From: Methylobacterium planeticum
Lineage (GTDB): Bacteria; Pseudomonadota; Alphaproteobacteria; Rhizobiales; Beijerinckiaceae
DNA length: 64,000 nt
Reading direction: 5' to 3'
Assembly: GCF_008806345.1 (NCBI RefSeq)
Contig: NZ_VZZJ01000014.1
Coordinates: forward strand, 81,723-145,722
In this document: one piece after another, positions 44,995 through 54,164 of the stretch
How positions within the stretch are numbered: position 1 is the stretch's first letter
Layout of the letters: every line of letters begins with the position of its first letter
Notes under the pieces: generated by a model
What the model was told of the DNA's origin: nothing
Seen by the model: the letters and a program-made list of their open reading frames with translations, nothing else
Database searches by the model: none
Translations under genes and position numbers: made by a program

Positions 44995-45228
44995 TCAGAG
45001 GCTCAGATGCGCGATCTCGACCAGAACGTCCTGAAGGTAGGCCCTGATCCGGCCGATGGCATCGGTGCCCGGCCCCGCGATGCTGTAGGCGACCAACTCG
45101 CCCCGCGCGTGAACCCTACGGATCAGGAATTCCGCCTTGGTGGCGATCTCGCGCTCGGTCGGCGCGCGCAGGATGCTGCCGGTCTCGCTGGTCGTGATTC
45201 GAATTTCGAAGGTAGGCGATGCAGTCAT
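44995..45228 (-). CDS. Small hypothetical protein, 77 aa
   Basis: The frame from ATG 45228 reads as a compact protein (TFEIRITTSETGSILRAPTE, REIATKAEFLIRRVHARGEL and IGRIRAYLQDVLVEIAHLSL). It contains no membrane segment or known motif. The end is convergent with the beta-helix gene. Family not recognised. Confidence 0.6.
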   Translation of the reverse strand: MTASPTFEIRITTSETGSILRAPTEREIATKAEFLIRRVHARGELVAYSIAGPGTDAIGRIRAYLQDVLVEIAHLSL

Positions 45229-45528
45229 GATCGTCCCATGCGGCAACCTCACTGAGGCGAAAGCGTGGCCGTATGCACTCGGACAATCTTTGCGGGCCCG
45301 ACGATTCGACATCGGAGCCCAATGCACCCGACAAGTTCAAATTCTCAATGTGCAAGACGCCGTCGCGTGCTCTCGACCACTTCCCCGTTGCCTCGACGGC
45401 GAGCCCGGCGCCGGCACGATTGCCTTCGTCACCGGCGCTCGCGGCTTGCACATCTTGGCGCCGGGACTTCCGCCGAACCGGTGTGCACTTCGGCGGAGAG
45501 CGCTCGAGTTGGGCGCTGAGGGCGCGTG
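45229..45528. other. Intergenic region
   Basis: About 300 bp between the 77-aa gene and the SulP remnant. Open frames on both strands are low quality, with no recognisable protein. Confidence 0.4.
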
Positions 45529-45744
45529 AAGCGCCTGGTAGCGTGCGGTGGCGGCTCGCGCGTTGAACGGGAGACGGTCCGGGCCGAGTTCCTGATCCAG
45601 GGCTGCGCGCCGCACCATGTCGAGCACGCTCGGGTCGCAGATCACGAGCCAGACGGTCACGCTGGTCCGCCACTCCCTTTGCCGCAGCCTCTGCAACGCC
45701 GAGTACGCGATGTCGGGCATTCGGCTCAGATTACTGGCGACGAC
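45529..45744 (-). pseudogene. SulP transporter STAS-domain remnant
   Basis: The minus strand encodes VVASNLSRMPDIAYSALQRL, WRTSVTVWLVICDPSVLDMV and RRAALDQELGPDRLPFNARA, then ATARYQAL. This matches the STAS domain at the C-terminus of SulP anion transporters, where VxxDLSRVxDIEYSALxxL and LGRERMFFNLExAVxRYQA are typical. The membrane part is absent, and the frame runs on without the expected stop, so this is a fragment. Confidence 0.55.
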
Positions 45745-46047
45745 GCGCGGCTGTGCAACGCTCGCGTGACCGTGGCCGGCCCCATCGTGATCGCGCGCGA
45801 TCCGGTGCGACGGAACGCTCCATCCCGACCTTCGCAGAGTTCGAAATGCCGAGCTTGATGGGCTGGGGCATCCGGCTTGTGCTGCCCGCACCGCGATCCG
45901 AAGCAGCGTCCGCACACGCTGCATCTCGCGCCGCCCCAGCCCGCCTCATGTCACCACTGGCTGCGGTCTCGTGCTGGCCTTGATGTCTCGGGCCGGTAAA
46001 CCGGAGTGCAAAGATCCGGGCGGAGCGGCTCGCCGTCGGCGGTGACC

Positions 46048-46476
46048 TTACCGCACGACCTCGTCCATGCGCATCAGGGTTCGGCGGAGGATCTCGAAGA
46101 TGACGGCGGTCGACCAGCCGAACAGCAGGATGCCGTTCATGGCGGCGACCGGACCGAGGAGACGCCAGCGTGCGACCGGGATGAGGTCGCCGTAGCCCAA
46201 AGTCGTGTAGTTCACGAAAGCGAAGTAAAAGAGATCGGCGCCCACCGGGGCGATCCCGACGGCCTTGTAGATGGCCGCCCAGATCGTGACCTCCAGCGTG
46301 TGTGCCGCCATCAGGACGCACACGGCGGATGACATGATCCACGCCAGTGACATGCTGCTGTACCCGGGCCTTACGGCATGCGAACGGGCCACCCTCAGGA
46401 CCGCAGCCATCATGAAGGAATGGATCGTGATGCCGCAGACGCTCGCACCGGCACCGACCATCAATTGAGTCAGCAT
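46048..46476 (-). CDS. Potassium channel family protein (Ion_trans_2)
   Basis: The 142-aa protein has three membrane segments (about 8-30, 45-65 and 105-125) with a pore loop before the last, holding the selectivity filter TTLGYGDLIP. The GYGD motif predicts K+ selectivity. ATG 46476 is chosen as the first start at the beginning of the first helix. It is small and lacks a RCK domain, so regulation is unknown. It would act in the inner membrane as a tetramer or dimer of dimers. Confidence 0.85.
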   Translation of the reverse strand: MLTQLMVGAGASVCGITIHSFMMAAVLRVARSHAVRPGYSSMSLAWIMSSAVCVLMAAHTLEVTIWAAIYKAVGIAPVGADLFYFAFVNYTTLGYGDLIPVARWRLLGPVAAMNGILLFGWSTAVIFEILRRTLMRMDEVVR

Positions 46477-46582
46477 GTCTAGTCTCCGCTGCCCGCCCAC
46501 GCCTGAGCACCGGCGCGGGAGCCAACGACCGGCCCCGGCTCAGCACAGGGTTGCGGGCATCGTCATCCAAGAAGGAACACCG

Positions 46583-46795
46583 ATGCGACGCTCTGGCGAA
46601 CCTGCGCCGGTTGCCGAGAGGGGCAATGTTTCGCTCGCGCGATGGTGGACAGATCCGTCGGCAGCCAGCAACCCGGGAGCTTGGCGGTTCACGACGAAGC
46701 CGAAACCTGCTCTGATGGCGCGCGACGAAAGCGGAGCCGGACCATGGCACATCTTCGTAGCCTTCGTGCGCATCTGGAGACCGAGGCAGGGCTGA
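46583..46795 (+). CDS. Possible small hypothetical protein, 70 aa
   Basis: ATG 46583 follows AAGGAA and opens MRRSGEPAPVAERGNVSLAR, then WRFTTKPKPALMARDE and IFVAFVRIWRPRQG. It overlaps the next small ORF (46744) in another frame, so at most one of them is certain to be real. No family recognised. Confidence 0.35.
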   Translation: MRRSGEPAPVAERGNVSLARWWTDPSAASNPGAWRFTTKPKPALMARDESGAGPWHIFVAFVRIWRPRQG

Positions 46796-46872
46796 CGCAG
46801 ATCTTCACCTTCGTGTTCGCAGTCATCACGGCAGATTGCGCGGTGACCTTATACGGATTGCTTGCCCAATAG
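46744..46872 (+). CDS. Possible small membrane protein, 42 aa
   Basis: ATG 46744, with GGAG about 7 nt upstream, encodes a short protein ending in a single membrane helix (FTFVFAVITADCAVTLYGLL). The size and layout fit a small single-pass inner-membrane protein. It lies near the potassium channel gene but on the other strand. Confidence 0.4.
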   Translation: MAHLRSLRAHLETEAGLTQIFTFVFAVITADCAVTLYGLLAQ

Positions 46873-47216
46873 GGTGCGGCGTGCAAGGCCCACCGGGCCC
46901 GATGGCCGTCTCACCGCGCGTTGGGTGCGCGCCATGGTACGATTTGCTTCCGAGCTTGCCCGACACGGAGGCGGGGTCAGGTTCAGGGGTGCCGAAATTG
47001 TTGACGCGCCCCGCCTCCCGGGGCTGCCATGGGCATCCGACCGAGGTTTCAAACAGACTTTGCCCGGGTGTCCCCTCGGATCAAGCGACGTTGCCCGCTC
47101 GGTGCTACTGTCCGGGCGAAAGGCGTTGGAGCCGCTCGGACCGCAGGTCCGATCACGCCGGCGGCTTCCGCTGCGCCTCACTTCGTCAGATCGTCATCCG
47201 GAACGGAGACACTCTC
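46873..47216. other. Intergenic region upstream of the Gly-rich protein
   Basis: About 340 bp. Plus-strand frames continue through it but read as Arg/Pro-rich non-protein sequence. It should carry the promoter of the following gene; no clear element is visible. Confidence 0.4.
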
Positions 47217-47621
47217 ATGAAGGTGCTCCTGATCTCGTCGGCAGCCTTTGCCGCCCTGATTTTGACCAGCGTGACTGCAGACGCGCGCGGCTTTCGCGGC
47301 GGCGGCTTCCATGGTGCCGGCGTCCGGGGTGGTGGCTTCCGGGGAGGCGGCTTCCACGGCGCTCGGGTGGGCGCCTTCCGCGGTGGCTATCGTGGCGGCG
47401 TGGCCGGCTATCGCGGTGGATACGGACGAGTCGGCCGCTACGGCTATGCGGGGGGCGGCCGTTACGGCTACGGTCGCTACGGATACGGCTACCGCGGCTA
47501 CGGGCTCGCAGCGGCCGGAATCGGCGCTGCCGCGGCCGCCGGCTATTATGGCTCGACTTACGGACGTTGCGGGCCGTACGCGTATTTCGACAGCTATTCC
47601 GGCGTCTGCCGTGCCAACTGA
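47217..47621 (+). CDS. Exported Gly/Arg/Tyr-rich repeat protein
   Basis: The 134-aa product has a signal peptide (MKVLLISSAAFAALILTSVT, cleavage near ADA) and a mature part made of GGGF[HR]GA/G and RYGYGRYGYG-like repeats, then an Ala-rich helix (LAAAGIGAAAAAGYYG) and a C-terminal CGPYAYFDSYSGVC with two Cys. Such proteins are common, abundant and of unknown role in Rhizobiales and Methylobacterium. ATG 47217 follows CGGAGAC; the longer upstream frame is spurious. Confidence 0.85.
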   Translation: MKVLLISSAAFAALILTSVTADARGFRGGGFHGAGVRGGGFRGGGFHGARVGAFRGGYRGGVAGYRGGYGRVGRYGYAGGGRYGYGRYGYGYRGYGLAAAGIGAAAAAGYYGSTYGRCGPYAYFDSYSGVCRAN

Positions 47622-47696
47622 CCGCCTCTCGGTGCATCCGGGCCAAATCCCGGCTCCGCCGGCGAGGAGGCCCGAGCTTCGGCGGGAGGCATCGCC

Positions 47697-47882
47697 ATGA
47701 GATTCGTCCTCGTCATCGTGGCACTGTTCGCCGGCTTGGTCGCGTTCGCGCCGACCGATGCGAACGCGGTCGTCTGTGCGCGCGGCGTGTACCGGGCCGG
47801 TTGCGTGGGTCCGCACGGAGCCGTCGGCGTCCGGCGCGGGCCTTACGGCCATGCGCGCGCCGTGCGCGTCCGGCGATACTGA
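47697..47882 (+). CDS. Small exported protein, 61 aa
   Basis: The 61-aa protein has a signal peptide (MRFVLVIVALFAGLVAFAPT) followed by a short mature part with two Cys (VVCARGVYRAGCVGPHGAVG) and a basic Tyr-ended tail. Small proteins with this VCARGVYRAGCxGPxGA pattern are widespread in Rhizobiales. It lies 75 nt after the Gly-rich protein, possibly co-transcribed. Confidence 0.8.
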   Translation: MRFVLVIVALFAGLVAFAPTDANAVVCARGVYRAGCVGPHGAVGVRRGPYGHARAVRVRRY

Positions 47883-47933
47883 CGCATTTCCCGTTCCGCC
47901 GCGGCGAGTGGATCAGGGGCCGGCCTCCGGTCC

Positions 47934-48317
47934 TCAGAGGGCCGGCATCGCCCGAATGGTCCGGCTCGTGCCGCTGACGGTCAGGTCGTTGTCCACTTGG
48001 CTCAGGGACGGAACCGGGATGCCGATCGCTCCACCTCCGAGCCAGCGTCGACGGGCCACGACCGCGATCAGCGTGTTGCCGTCCTGCGAGACACGGACGT
48101 CCTGGACACGGCCCACGACGAGCCGGTGATCGGCATAGAGCCACCGTCCGCGGAGCGTGGGCACCAGCGAGGCAGCACCGCTCTGCATGCGTGAATCCGC
48201 CCGGCTCAGAAGGAGCGAGCGGGCTTCCTGCGCGCTTGCCAAACCTGCCGAGCCTGCCAAGCCGGCGAGCGTCATCGCGGCCGTGGCGTAGACCCAGAGG
48301 CGAAGATGCCTCGGCAT
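47934..48317 (-). CDS. Exported PRC-barrel-like protein
   Basis: The frame from ATG 48317 (GGGAG 7 nt upstream) gives 127 aa. It has a signal peptide (LWVYATAAMTLAGLAGSAGL, then ASAQ) and a mature domain LVVGRVQDVRVSQDGNTLIA followed by VVARRRWLGGGAIGIPVPSL, the strand pattern of PRC-barrel proteins. A periplasmic location is likely. Function unknown. The longer frame reaching 49331 is antisense-like readthrough of the RND gene region. Confidence 0.65.
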   Translation of the reverse strand: MPRHLRLWVYATAAMTLAGLAGSAGLASAQEARSLLLSRADSRMQSGAASLVPTLRGRWLYADHRLVVGRVQDVRVSQDGNTLIAVVARRRWLGGGAIGIPVPSLSQVDNDLTVSGTSRTIRAMPAL

Positions 48318-48442
48318 TGCCGACTCCCACAACGTTTCCCCGAGGACCAATCCAAGATGTTCGCGACCGCCCGGCCCTGACCTGCTAGGCGGCTCTGGCT
48401 CATCGCATGTCCTCCCGACGCCCTCGGAGCTCCCCCGTTCGG

Positions 48443-51400
48443 TCATTCGGCCGGAAGGTGCTCTGGCGCGGCCACGCCCTCCACGGGAGCGGCCGTCTTC
48501 CCGCCCTTGCCCGCCAGGAGGCTCCAGGCACGCTCGCGCAGGCTCTGGAACAGCACGTAGAGGGGTGGGATTACGAAGATGCCCAGGAAGGACGCGGCGA
48601 TCATCCCGCCGAAGACCGGGGTACCGACGTTGCGCCGGGCAAGTTGCGAGGCGCCGGTGGCGATCACGAGCGGCAGCAGGCCGAGGATGAAGGCGAATGA
48701 GGTCATCATCACGGGGCGGAAGCGCAGGCGCGCGCCCTCTGTCGCGGCCAGCCGCAGCGGAACACCCTTCTCCCGCTGCTCCTTGGCGAACTCGACGATC
48801 AGGATGCCGTTCTTGGCCGCCAGGCCGATGAGCACGATCATGCCGATCTGGGCGTAGAGGTCGAGGGTGAGCTTGCCCCACGCCATCGCCGCGTAGGCTC
48901 CCAGGATGCCCACGGTGACGGACAGCAGCACGGGAACGGGGATCGTCCAGCTCTCGTAGAGGCCAACCAGGAACAGGAACGCGAACAGGACCGCGAACCC
49001 CAGGATGATCGCGGTCTTGCCTTCCGCCCGCTTCTCTTGGAAGGCCGTGTCGGTCCACTCGCCCGAAAATCCCGTCGGCAGCGTGCGGGCCGCGACGCCT
49101 TCCAGCGCGGCCAGCGCCTGGCCCGACGAGACGCCGGCAGCCGGCGAACCTTGCACCGTGACGGCGCGCAAGTTGTTGTAGCGGATCAGCGCGGGCGGTC
49201 CCACCACGACCCGCACCTCCGCGAGCGAGCGCAGCGGCACCATCTCGCCGTCCTTGTTGCGCACGTTGATGCGGTAGATGTCGTCGATCTTTGCCCGGTC
49301 GGCGGCCTCGGCCTGCACCTGCACCTGCCAAACGCGGCCGAACAGGTTGATGTCGTTGACGTAGAATCCGCCGAGCGACGCCTGGAGCGCCTGGAAGACG
49401 TTGTTCAGCGGCACTCCGAGGATCTGAACCTTGTTGCGGTCGATATCGAGGAACACCGAGGGGTTCGTGGCCGAGAAGGTGCTGAAGACGCGGTTGAGCT
49501 TCGGCTCCTCGTTGGCCGCCACGATCAGGCCGCGCAGGACCTGGGCGAGTTCCTTCGGGTCGCCGCCGCGCAGATCCTCCAGGACGTAGGCGAAGCCGCC
49601 GCCGGTGCCGAGGCCGATGATGGGCGGGGGCGCAAGCGGAACGACGGTGCCGCCGGGGATCTCCCGGAAGCGCTGGCCCAGGCGCGCGATCAGGGCCGTC
49701 GCCCCATCCGCGGCGCCCTTGCGCTCCTCGAACGGCTTCAGGGTCACAACCAGGAAGGCCGCGTTGCCCTGAGAGTAATTGTCGATGAAATTGAGGCCGA
49801 TCACCGACGTGGTGTCGGCGACCGCAGGCTCTTGCCGCAGGATCTCCTCGGCGCGGGCCACCACCTCGGAGGTCCGGCCGACCGAGGCACCTTCCGGCAG
49901 CTGCACCACGACGAAGAATGCCCCCTGGTCGTCCTCGGGCAGGAAGCCGGTCGGCGTCGCTTTCGCGAGTTGCAGCGTGCCGTAGGCGGCCGCTCCGGCG
50001 AGGACGAGGCCGAGGATCGAGAGGCGCACGATCCGGGCCACGGCGGCGCCGTAGCCGTCGCGGACGCGGTCGATCGAGCGCATCACCAAGCCCATGATGC
50101 CACGGCGCGGACCGTGATGGGGCCGCAGCAGCACGCCGCAGAGCGCCGGCGACAGGGTCAGCGCGTTGATCGCCGAGATGAACATCGAGACCGCGACCGC
50201 GACGGCGAACTGGCGGAAGAGCTCGCCCGAGATGCCGGGCACGAAGGCGACCGGCACGAAGACCGAGAGCAGGACCAACGTGATGGCGATGATCGGCGCC
50301 GTGATCTCGGCCATCGCTCGCTTGGTGGCCTCGCGCGGTGAGAGTTCGGGATGTTCCTCCATCACGCGCTCGACGTTCTCGACGACCACGATGGCGTCGT
50401 CGACCACGATGCCGATGGCCAGTACCAGGGCGAGCAGCGAGACGGAGTTCGCCGAGTAGCCGACGGCCTTGAGCACGATGAAGGTGCCGATCAGGCTGAC
50501 GGGGACGGCCAGCGTCGGGATCAGCGTGGCGCGTAGGCTGCCGAGGAACAGGAACACCACGATGACGACGAGCACGAAGGCCTCGACCAGGGTCTTCTGG
50601 ACCTCGTGGACCGTCTCGGTGATAAAGGCGGTGGGGTCATAGGTCACCTTCCAGGCGAGGCCCTCGGGAAAGGCCTTCGCCAGCTCTCCAATCCGCCTCT
50701 CGACCTCCTTCAGGGTCGAGAGCGCGTTCGCGCCAGGCGACTGGTAGATCGCGATCACGGTCGCCGGGCTGCCGTTCAGCCGCGTCTCCCGGTCGAGATT
50801 GGCCGCGCCGAGCTCGATCCGGGCCACGTCGCCGAGGCGCAGCACCGAGCCGTCGGGATTGGTGCGCAGGATGACGTTCCGGAACTGATCCGCGGAGGTC
50901 AGGCGCCCCTGCGTCTGGATGCTGAGCTGCAGTTGCTGCTCGTCCGAGATCGGGCGGGCACCGATTCGCCCGACTGGGGCCTGGACGTTCTGGGCCTGGA
51001 TCGCCCCGATGACATCCCCCGTGGTGAGGTTGAGGCCAGTCAGCTGGTCGGTCCGCACCCAGGCCCGCATGGCGTAATCCTGCGGTCCCCACAGGGTCGC
51101 GTCGCCGACCCCGGGCGTGCTCTTGATGCGGTCGAGCAGGTTGATCGTGACGTAGTTCGAGATGAAGAGCGGGTCCTGCGTCGCCTTCGGCGAATAGACC
51201 GCCAGCACGCCGAGCAGCGCGGAGGACTTTTTCTTGACGGTGACGCCTTGCCTGCGGACATCCTCGGGCAGCTTGGCGAGGGCGATCTGAACGCGGTTGT
51301 TGACGTTGACCGCATTGATGTCGGGATCGGTCCCGAGCTCGAACGAGCCGGTGAGCGTGTAGCTGCCGTCGTTGCCGCTGACGCTCTTCATGTAGATCAT

Positions 51401-51625
51401 CTTGTCGACGCCCACGACCTGGGACTCGATCGGCTGTGCGACCGTCGATTCCACCACGTCGGCGGCGGCGCCCGGGTAGGTGGTGGTCACCGAGACCTGC
51501 GGCGGCACGATGTCGGGGTATTGCGCCACCGGGATGGTGAGCAGCGCCAGCGCGCCCGCGATCGCGGTGATGATCGCGATCACTACCGCGAGCCGCGGCC
51601 GGTCGACGAAGATCGCGGAGACCAT
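48443..51625 (-). CDS. RND efflux pump inner-membrane transporter (HAE1 family)
   Basis: The 1060-aa protein is a proton-driven drug/solvent exporter of the AcrB/MexB family. It has the classical N-terminus (MVSAIFVDRPRLAVVIAIIT), TM4 with the proton-relay Asp pair (LVLAIGIVVDDAIVVVENVE) and the late LIGLAAKNGILIVEFAKEQR segment, matching the paired six-helix halves and large periplasmic loops. Start ATG 51625 lies 4 nt after the adaptor gene; the longer frame reaching 52036 is antisense to the adaptor. It needs the adaptor and an outer-membrane channel, which is not encoded here. Substrates unknown. Confidence 0.95.
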   Translation of the reverse strand: MVSAIFVDRPRLAVVIAIITAIAGALALLTIPVAQYPDIVPPQVSVTTTYPGAAADVVESTVAQPIESQVVGVDKMIYMKSVSGNDGSYTLTGSFELGTDPDINAVNVNNRVQIALAKLPEDVRRQGVTVKKKSSALLGVLAVYSPKATQDPLFISNYVTINLLDRIKSTPGVGDATLWGPQDYAMRAWVRTDQLTGLNLTTGDVIGAIQAQNVQAPVGRIGARPISDEQQLQLSIQTQGRLTSADQFRNVILRTNPDGSVLRLGDVARIELGAANLDRETRLNGSPATVIAIYQSPGANALSTLKEVERRIGELAKAFPEGLAWKVTYDPTAFITETVHEVQKTLVEAFVLVVIVVFLFLGSLRATLIPTLAVPVSLIGTFIVLKAVGYSANSVSLLALVLAIGIVVDDAIVVVENVERVMEEHPELSPREATKRAMAEITAPIIAITLVLLSVFVPVAFVPGISGELFRQFAVAVAVSMFISAINALTLSPALCGVLLRPHHGPRRGIMGLVMRSIDRVRDGYGAAVARIVRLSILGLVLAGAAAYGTLQLAKATPTGFLPEDDQGAFFVVVQLPEGASVGRTSEVVARAEEILRQEPAVADTTSVIGLNFIDNYSQGNAAFLVVTLKPFEERKGAADGATALIARLGQRFREIPGGTVVPLAPPPIIGLGTGGGFAYVLEDLRGGDPKELAQVLRGLIVAANEEPKLNRVFSTFSATNPSVFLDIDRNKVQILGVPLNNVFQALQASLGGFYVNDINLFGRVWQVQVQAEAADRAKIDDIYRINVRNKDGEMVPLRSLAEVRVVVGPPALIRYNNLRAVTVQGSPAAGVSSGQALAALEGVAARTLPTGFSGEWTDTAFQEKRAEGKTAIILGFAVLFAFLFLVGLYESWTIPVPVLLSVTVGILGAYAAMAWGKLTLDLYAQIGMIVLIGLAAKNGILIVEFAKEQREKGVPLRLAATEGARLRFRPVMMTSFAFILGLLPLVIATGASQLARRNVGTPVFGGMIAASFLGIFVIPPLYVLFQSLRERAWSLLAGKGGKTAAPVEGVAAPEHLPAE

Positions 51626-51629
51626 GGCC

Positions 51630-52748
51630 TCAGATCCTGCTTGCCGACTGGGCCACCGGGTTCGCCCGAACGGCGATCCCGGGCCGCACCCGCTGCAGGC
51701 CATCGACGATGACGAGTTCACCGCCCGACAGACCCTCGTCGATGACGGCATCCGGCCCGGCGCCTCCGGAACCCGGCTTGACGCGCCGCATCGCGGCCCG
51801 CCCATCCTCGACGATGAAGACGTAGACACCCCCCTGGTCGGCGATGAGGGCCGATTGCGGCACGACGACCTTCTGCTCCGGCTGCCCGGCCTGAAGGTCG
51901 ACACGCACGAGTTGCCCGTCGCGAAGCGCGCCCGCCGGGTTCGGCATCCTGGCCCGCACCACGACCGTATCGGTGGCACGGTCGACGCTGACATTGACGA
52001 AGTCGATCTGCCCGACCTCCCCGTAGGTCGAGCCATCCGAGAAGCGGATCCGGACCGCGACCTTGCTGCGGTCGGGGCGCGCTCCGCTCTGCCCGTAGCG
52101 CAGGAACTCGCGTTGGCTCACCGGAAAGGTGAGATACATCGGATCCTGGCTGACGATCGTGGTCAGCACGCCGCTGTCGGGCCCGACCACGTTGCCCTTC
52201 GTCACGCTGGTGCGGCCGATCTGGCCGGCAATCGGCGCGAAGATCTGGGTGTAGCCGAGGTTGATCCGCGCCGTCTGGAGGCTCGCCTCGTCGCCCGTGA
52301 CGGCGCCCCTCGCCTGATCGAGAGCGGCGCGGGCCTGGTCGCGGGCCACGACGGTGCCGGAATTCTTGTCGAGCAACTCTTGCGCGCGCTGCAACTGGAT
52401 GGCCGCGAGCGTGTAGGCAGCCTTGGTGCGCTCGAGCGCGCCCTCGGCCTGCTTGACCGCCGCCTCGAACAGGTCGGGCTCGATGCGGTAGAGCGGCGTT
52501 CCCTGGTCGATCGTCTCGCCCTCGCGGAACAGGACGCCGTCGAGGAAGCCGGTGACGCGGGCGCGCACGTCGACGCGCCCCACCGCCTCGATGCGGCCGA
52601 CGAAATCGAGAGCCTTGTCGATGGCCTTGCGCTGCGCCGTCACCGTTCCGACCGACAAGGCCGAGGCGGGGTCCGGTTCGCTGCGGGCCGGCAGGCCGAG
52701 CCCGACCGCAAGCAGCGCGGCGAGCAGTGGAGGGGGAATGCGGGTCAT
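51630..52748 (-). CDS. RND efflux periplasmic adaptor subunit (membrane fusion protein)
   Basis: The 372-aa protein has a signal-like N-terminus (MTRIPPPLLAALLAVGLGLP), the lipoyl/barrel-sandwich start ALDFVGRIEAVGRVDVRARV and TGFLDGVLFREGETIDQGTP, a hairpin helix region (residues ~95-165) and the beta-barrel VGQIDFVNVSVDRATDTVVV. It bridges the RND transporter and an outer-membrane channel. No lipobox Cys is seen. It precedes the transporter by 4 nt; the AraC-type gene 120 nt upstream is on the same strand. Confidence 0.92.
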   Translation of the reverse strand: MTRIPPPLLAALLAVGLGLPARSEPDPASALSVGTVTAQRKAIDKALDFVGRIEAVGRVDVRARVTGFLDGVLFREGETIDQGTPLYRIEPDLFEAAVKQAEGALERTKAAYTLAAIQLQRAQELLDKNSGTVVARDQARAALDQARGAVTGDEASLQTARINLGYTQIFAPIAGQIGRTSVTKGNVVGPDSGVLTTIVSQDPMYLTFPVSQREFLRYGQSGARPDRSKVAVRIRFSDGSTYGEVGQIDFVNVSVDRATDTVVVRARMPNPAGALRDGQLVRVDLQAGQPEQKVVVPQSALIADQGGVYVFIVEDGRAAMRRVKPGSGGAGPDAVIDEGLSGGELVIVDGLQRVRPGIAVRANPVAQSASRI

Positions 52749-52869
52749 GGTCGTCCCTCGCCTGATCGCGGCTGCCGAGCATGGGCAGGGCTGACCCATT
52801 CTCGCAGATCGGGCGCATTCCGCTTGATCGGACGGGACGTCCTCGGCCGGAAGATCTGCGGCCGAAGCT

Positions 52870-54042
52870 TCAGGCCGGCTCCGCCTTGTCCTGCTCGGCT
52901 CCCGCCCCGGCCGGACGGGTCCTCGTGCCGGAGGATTCGACGTCCGTCCTCCGTCCGGTCGGCTGATTCACCTGTCTCCAGGCGCTGGGCGTCGTGCCGG
53001 ACCAGCGCCGGAAGGCATGCGTGAAGGCAGCGGGCTCGGAGAAGTTCAGGGCGACCGAAATCTGCGTCATGTCCATGCGGGTGTCGGCCAGCAATTGCTT
53101 CGCGACACGGTATTGAGCCTCGTTGGCGAGCCGCGTGAACGTCGTGCCCTCGGCCTTCAGGCGCCGGCCCAAGGTCCGTCTGTCCACCAGCCGCAGGCGA
53201 GCCACCCTCTCCGCCTTGCAGCGCTGCCGGGTCACCTCCGTTCGGAGATACTGGCGGAGCTCATCGGTCAGGGAGGAGGGCTCCGCGGCTTCGAGCTGAC
53301 GGATGCTATCCTCCACCCTTTGGCGAACGGCCGGGTCCGCGTCCGCGATGCGCTCGGCCAAGTGTTTGGTCGGGAACACCAAGGCGGCCGTTTGTTCATC
53401 GAACCGGATGGGTGCCCGGAAGAAGCCGGCATACGGGGAGATGTCGTGCGGCATGGAGCGCGGCAGCAGCACCTCCAGCGGCGTCCACTCCGACCCGCAC
53501 AACGCCCGCAGGAGATTGGTCGTCTTGGCGAGCCCTCGCTCCGCATGATGGGCGGCACCCTTGGCCTCGGGCTCATGAGGCGCATAGGTGAGGACGGCAA
53601 TGTCGTCGTGGACGCCGAGTCCAACCGCAGCACCCCGGTTCCGCACGCAAAGATGGGCTTCGAGCGCCCGCAAGGCGTTCCCGACCGTATCGGAGTTGCG
53701 CATCAGCAGGCCGATCAGCCCCAACGAGGTCAGCGTAGTGCGCTGCCCAATCAGCAGGCCAAAGTGGGTGCAGCCCGTGCGATCGGCCGCCAGAGCGATG
53801 AGACGCCCGACAGCGGTGAACGGGACGAACTTGCCGCCACCGAAGACCCGAGGATCGATGCCTGCTTCGGTGACGAGATCGTCAGGATCGGTCCCGTGTT
53901 CGACCAGGACGGTGCAAATTGTCTGCAGGACGTTGACATGGATGAAGCCAGCCGGAAGAGCTTGCCCCGCATCATCAAGATATCTGGCCGACTCCATGCC
54001 AAACGATGAGACTTTTGTGCGCAACTCGACAGAGGAAATCAT
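52870..54042 (-). CDS. AraC family regulator with arabinose-binding-like N-terminal domain
   Basis: The 390-aa protein combines an N-terminal Arabinose_bd/ OruR-like domain (about 20-210, IHVNVLQTICTVLVEHGTDP, then LIALAADRTGCTHFGLLIGQ) with a C-terminal AraC HTH (LVDRRTLGRRLKAEGTTFTR, AKQLLADTRMDMTQISVALN, FSEPAAFTHAFRRWSGTTPS). ATG 54042 is chosen because GAGGA lies 8 nt upstream; a longer frame reaches 54105. It reads toward the RND genes from the same strand and may control them. The inducer is unknown. Confidence 0.88.
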   Translation of the reverse strand: MISSVELRTKVSSFGMESARYLDDAGQALPAGFIHVNVLQTICTVLVEHGTDPDDLVTEAGIDPRVFGGGKFVPFTAVGRLIALAADRTGCTHFGLLIGQRTTLTSLGLIGLLMRNSDTVGNALRALEAHLCVRNRGAAVGLGVHDDIAVLTYAPHEPEAKGAAHHAERGLAKTTNLLRALCGSEWTPLEVLLPRSMPHDISPYAGFFRAPIRFDEQTAALVFPTKHLAERIADADPAVRQRVEDSIRQLEAAEPSSLTDELRQYLRTEVTRQRCKAERVARLRLVDRRTLGRRLKAEGTTFTRLANEAQYRVAKQLLADTRMDMTQISVALNFSEPAAFTHAFRRWSGTTPSAWRQVNQPTGRRTDVESSGTRTRPAGAGAEQDKAEPA

Positions 54043-54164
54043 AGGAATCCTCACGACTGGTGTCGAATCGGCGCTAAACCTAATCGATGTTAATTGATAA
54101 TGCAATGATATGATATTTGATTAAACATGATTTGTACTGAAAAATACGGTGATAATTCGGATGA
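54043..54164. promoter_or_regulatory. AT-rich region upstream of the AraC-type gene
   Basis: This ~120-bp stretch is much more AT-rich than its surroundings (for example AATGATATGATATTTGATTA near 54104). It lies between the AraC gene and the 3' end of the next minus-strand gene and most likely holds the AraC promoter. No defined binding site can be assigned. Confidence 0.45.

Noticed and set aside
49037..50341. 434-codon open frame opposite the RND gene
   Set aside because: The RND protein is unmistakable on the other strand; this frame has no recognisable motif.
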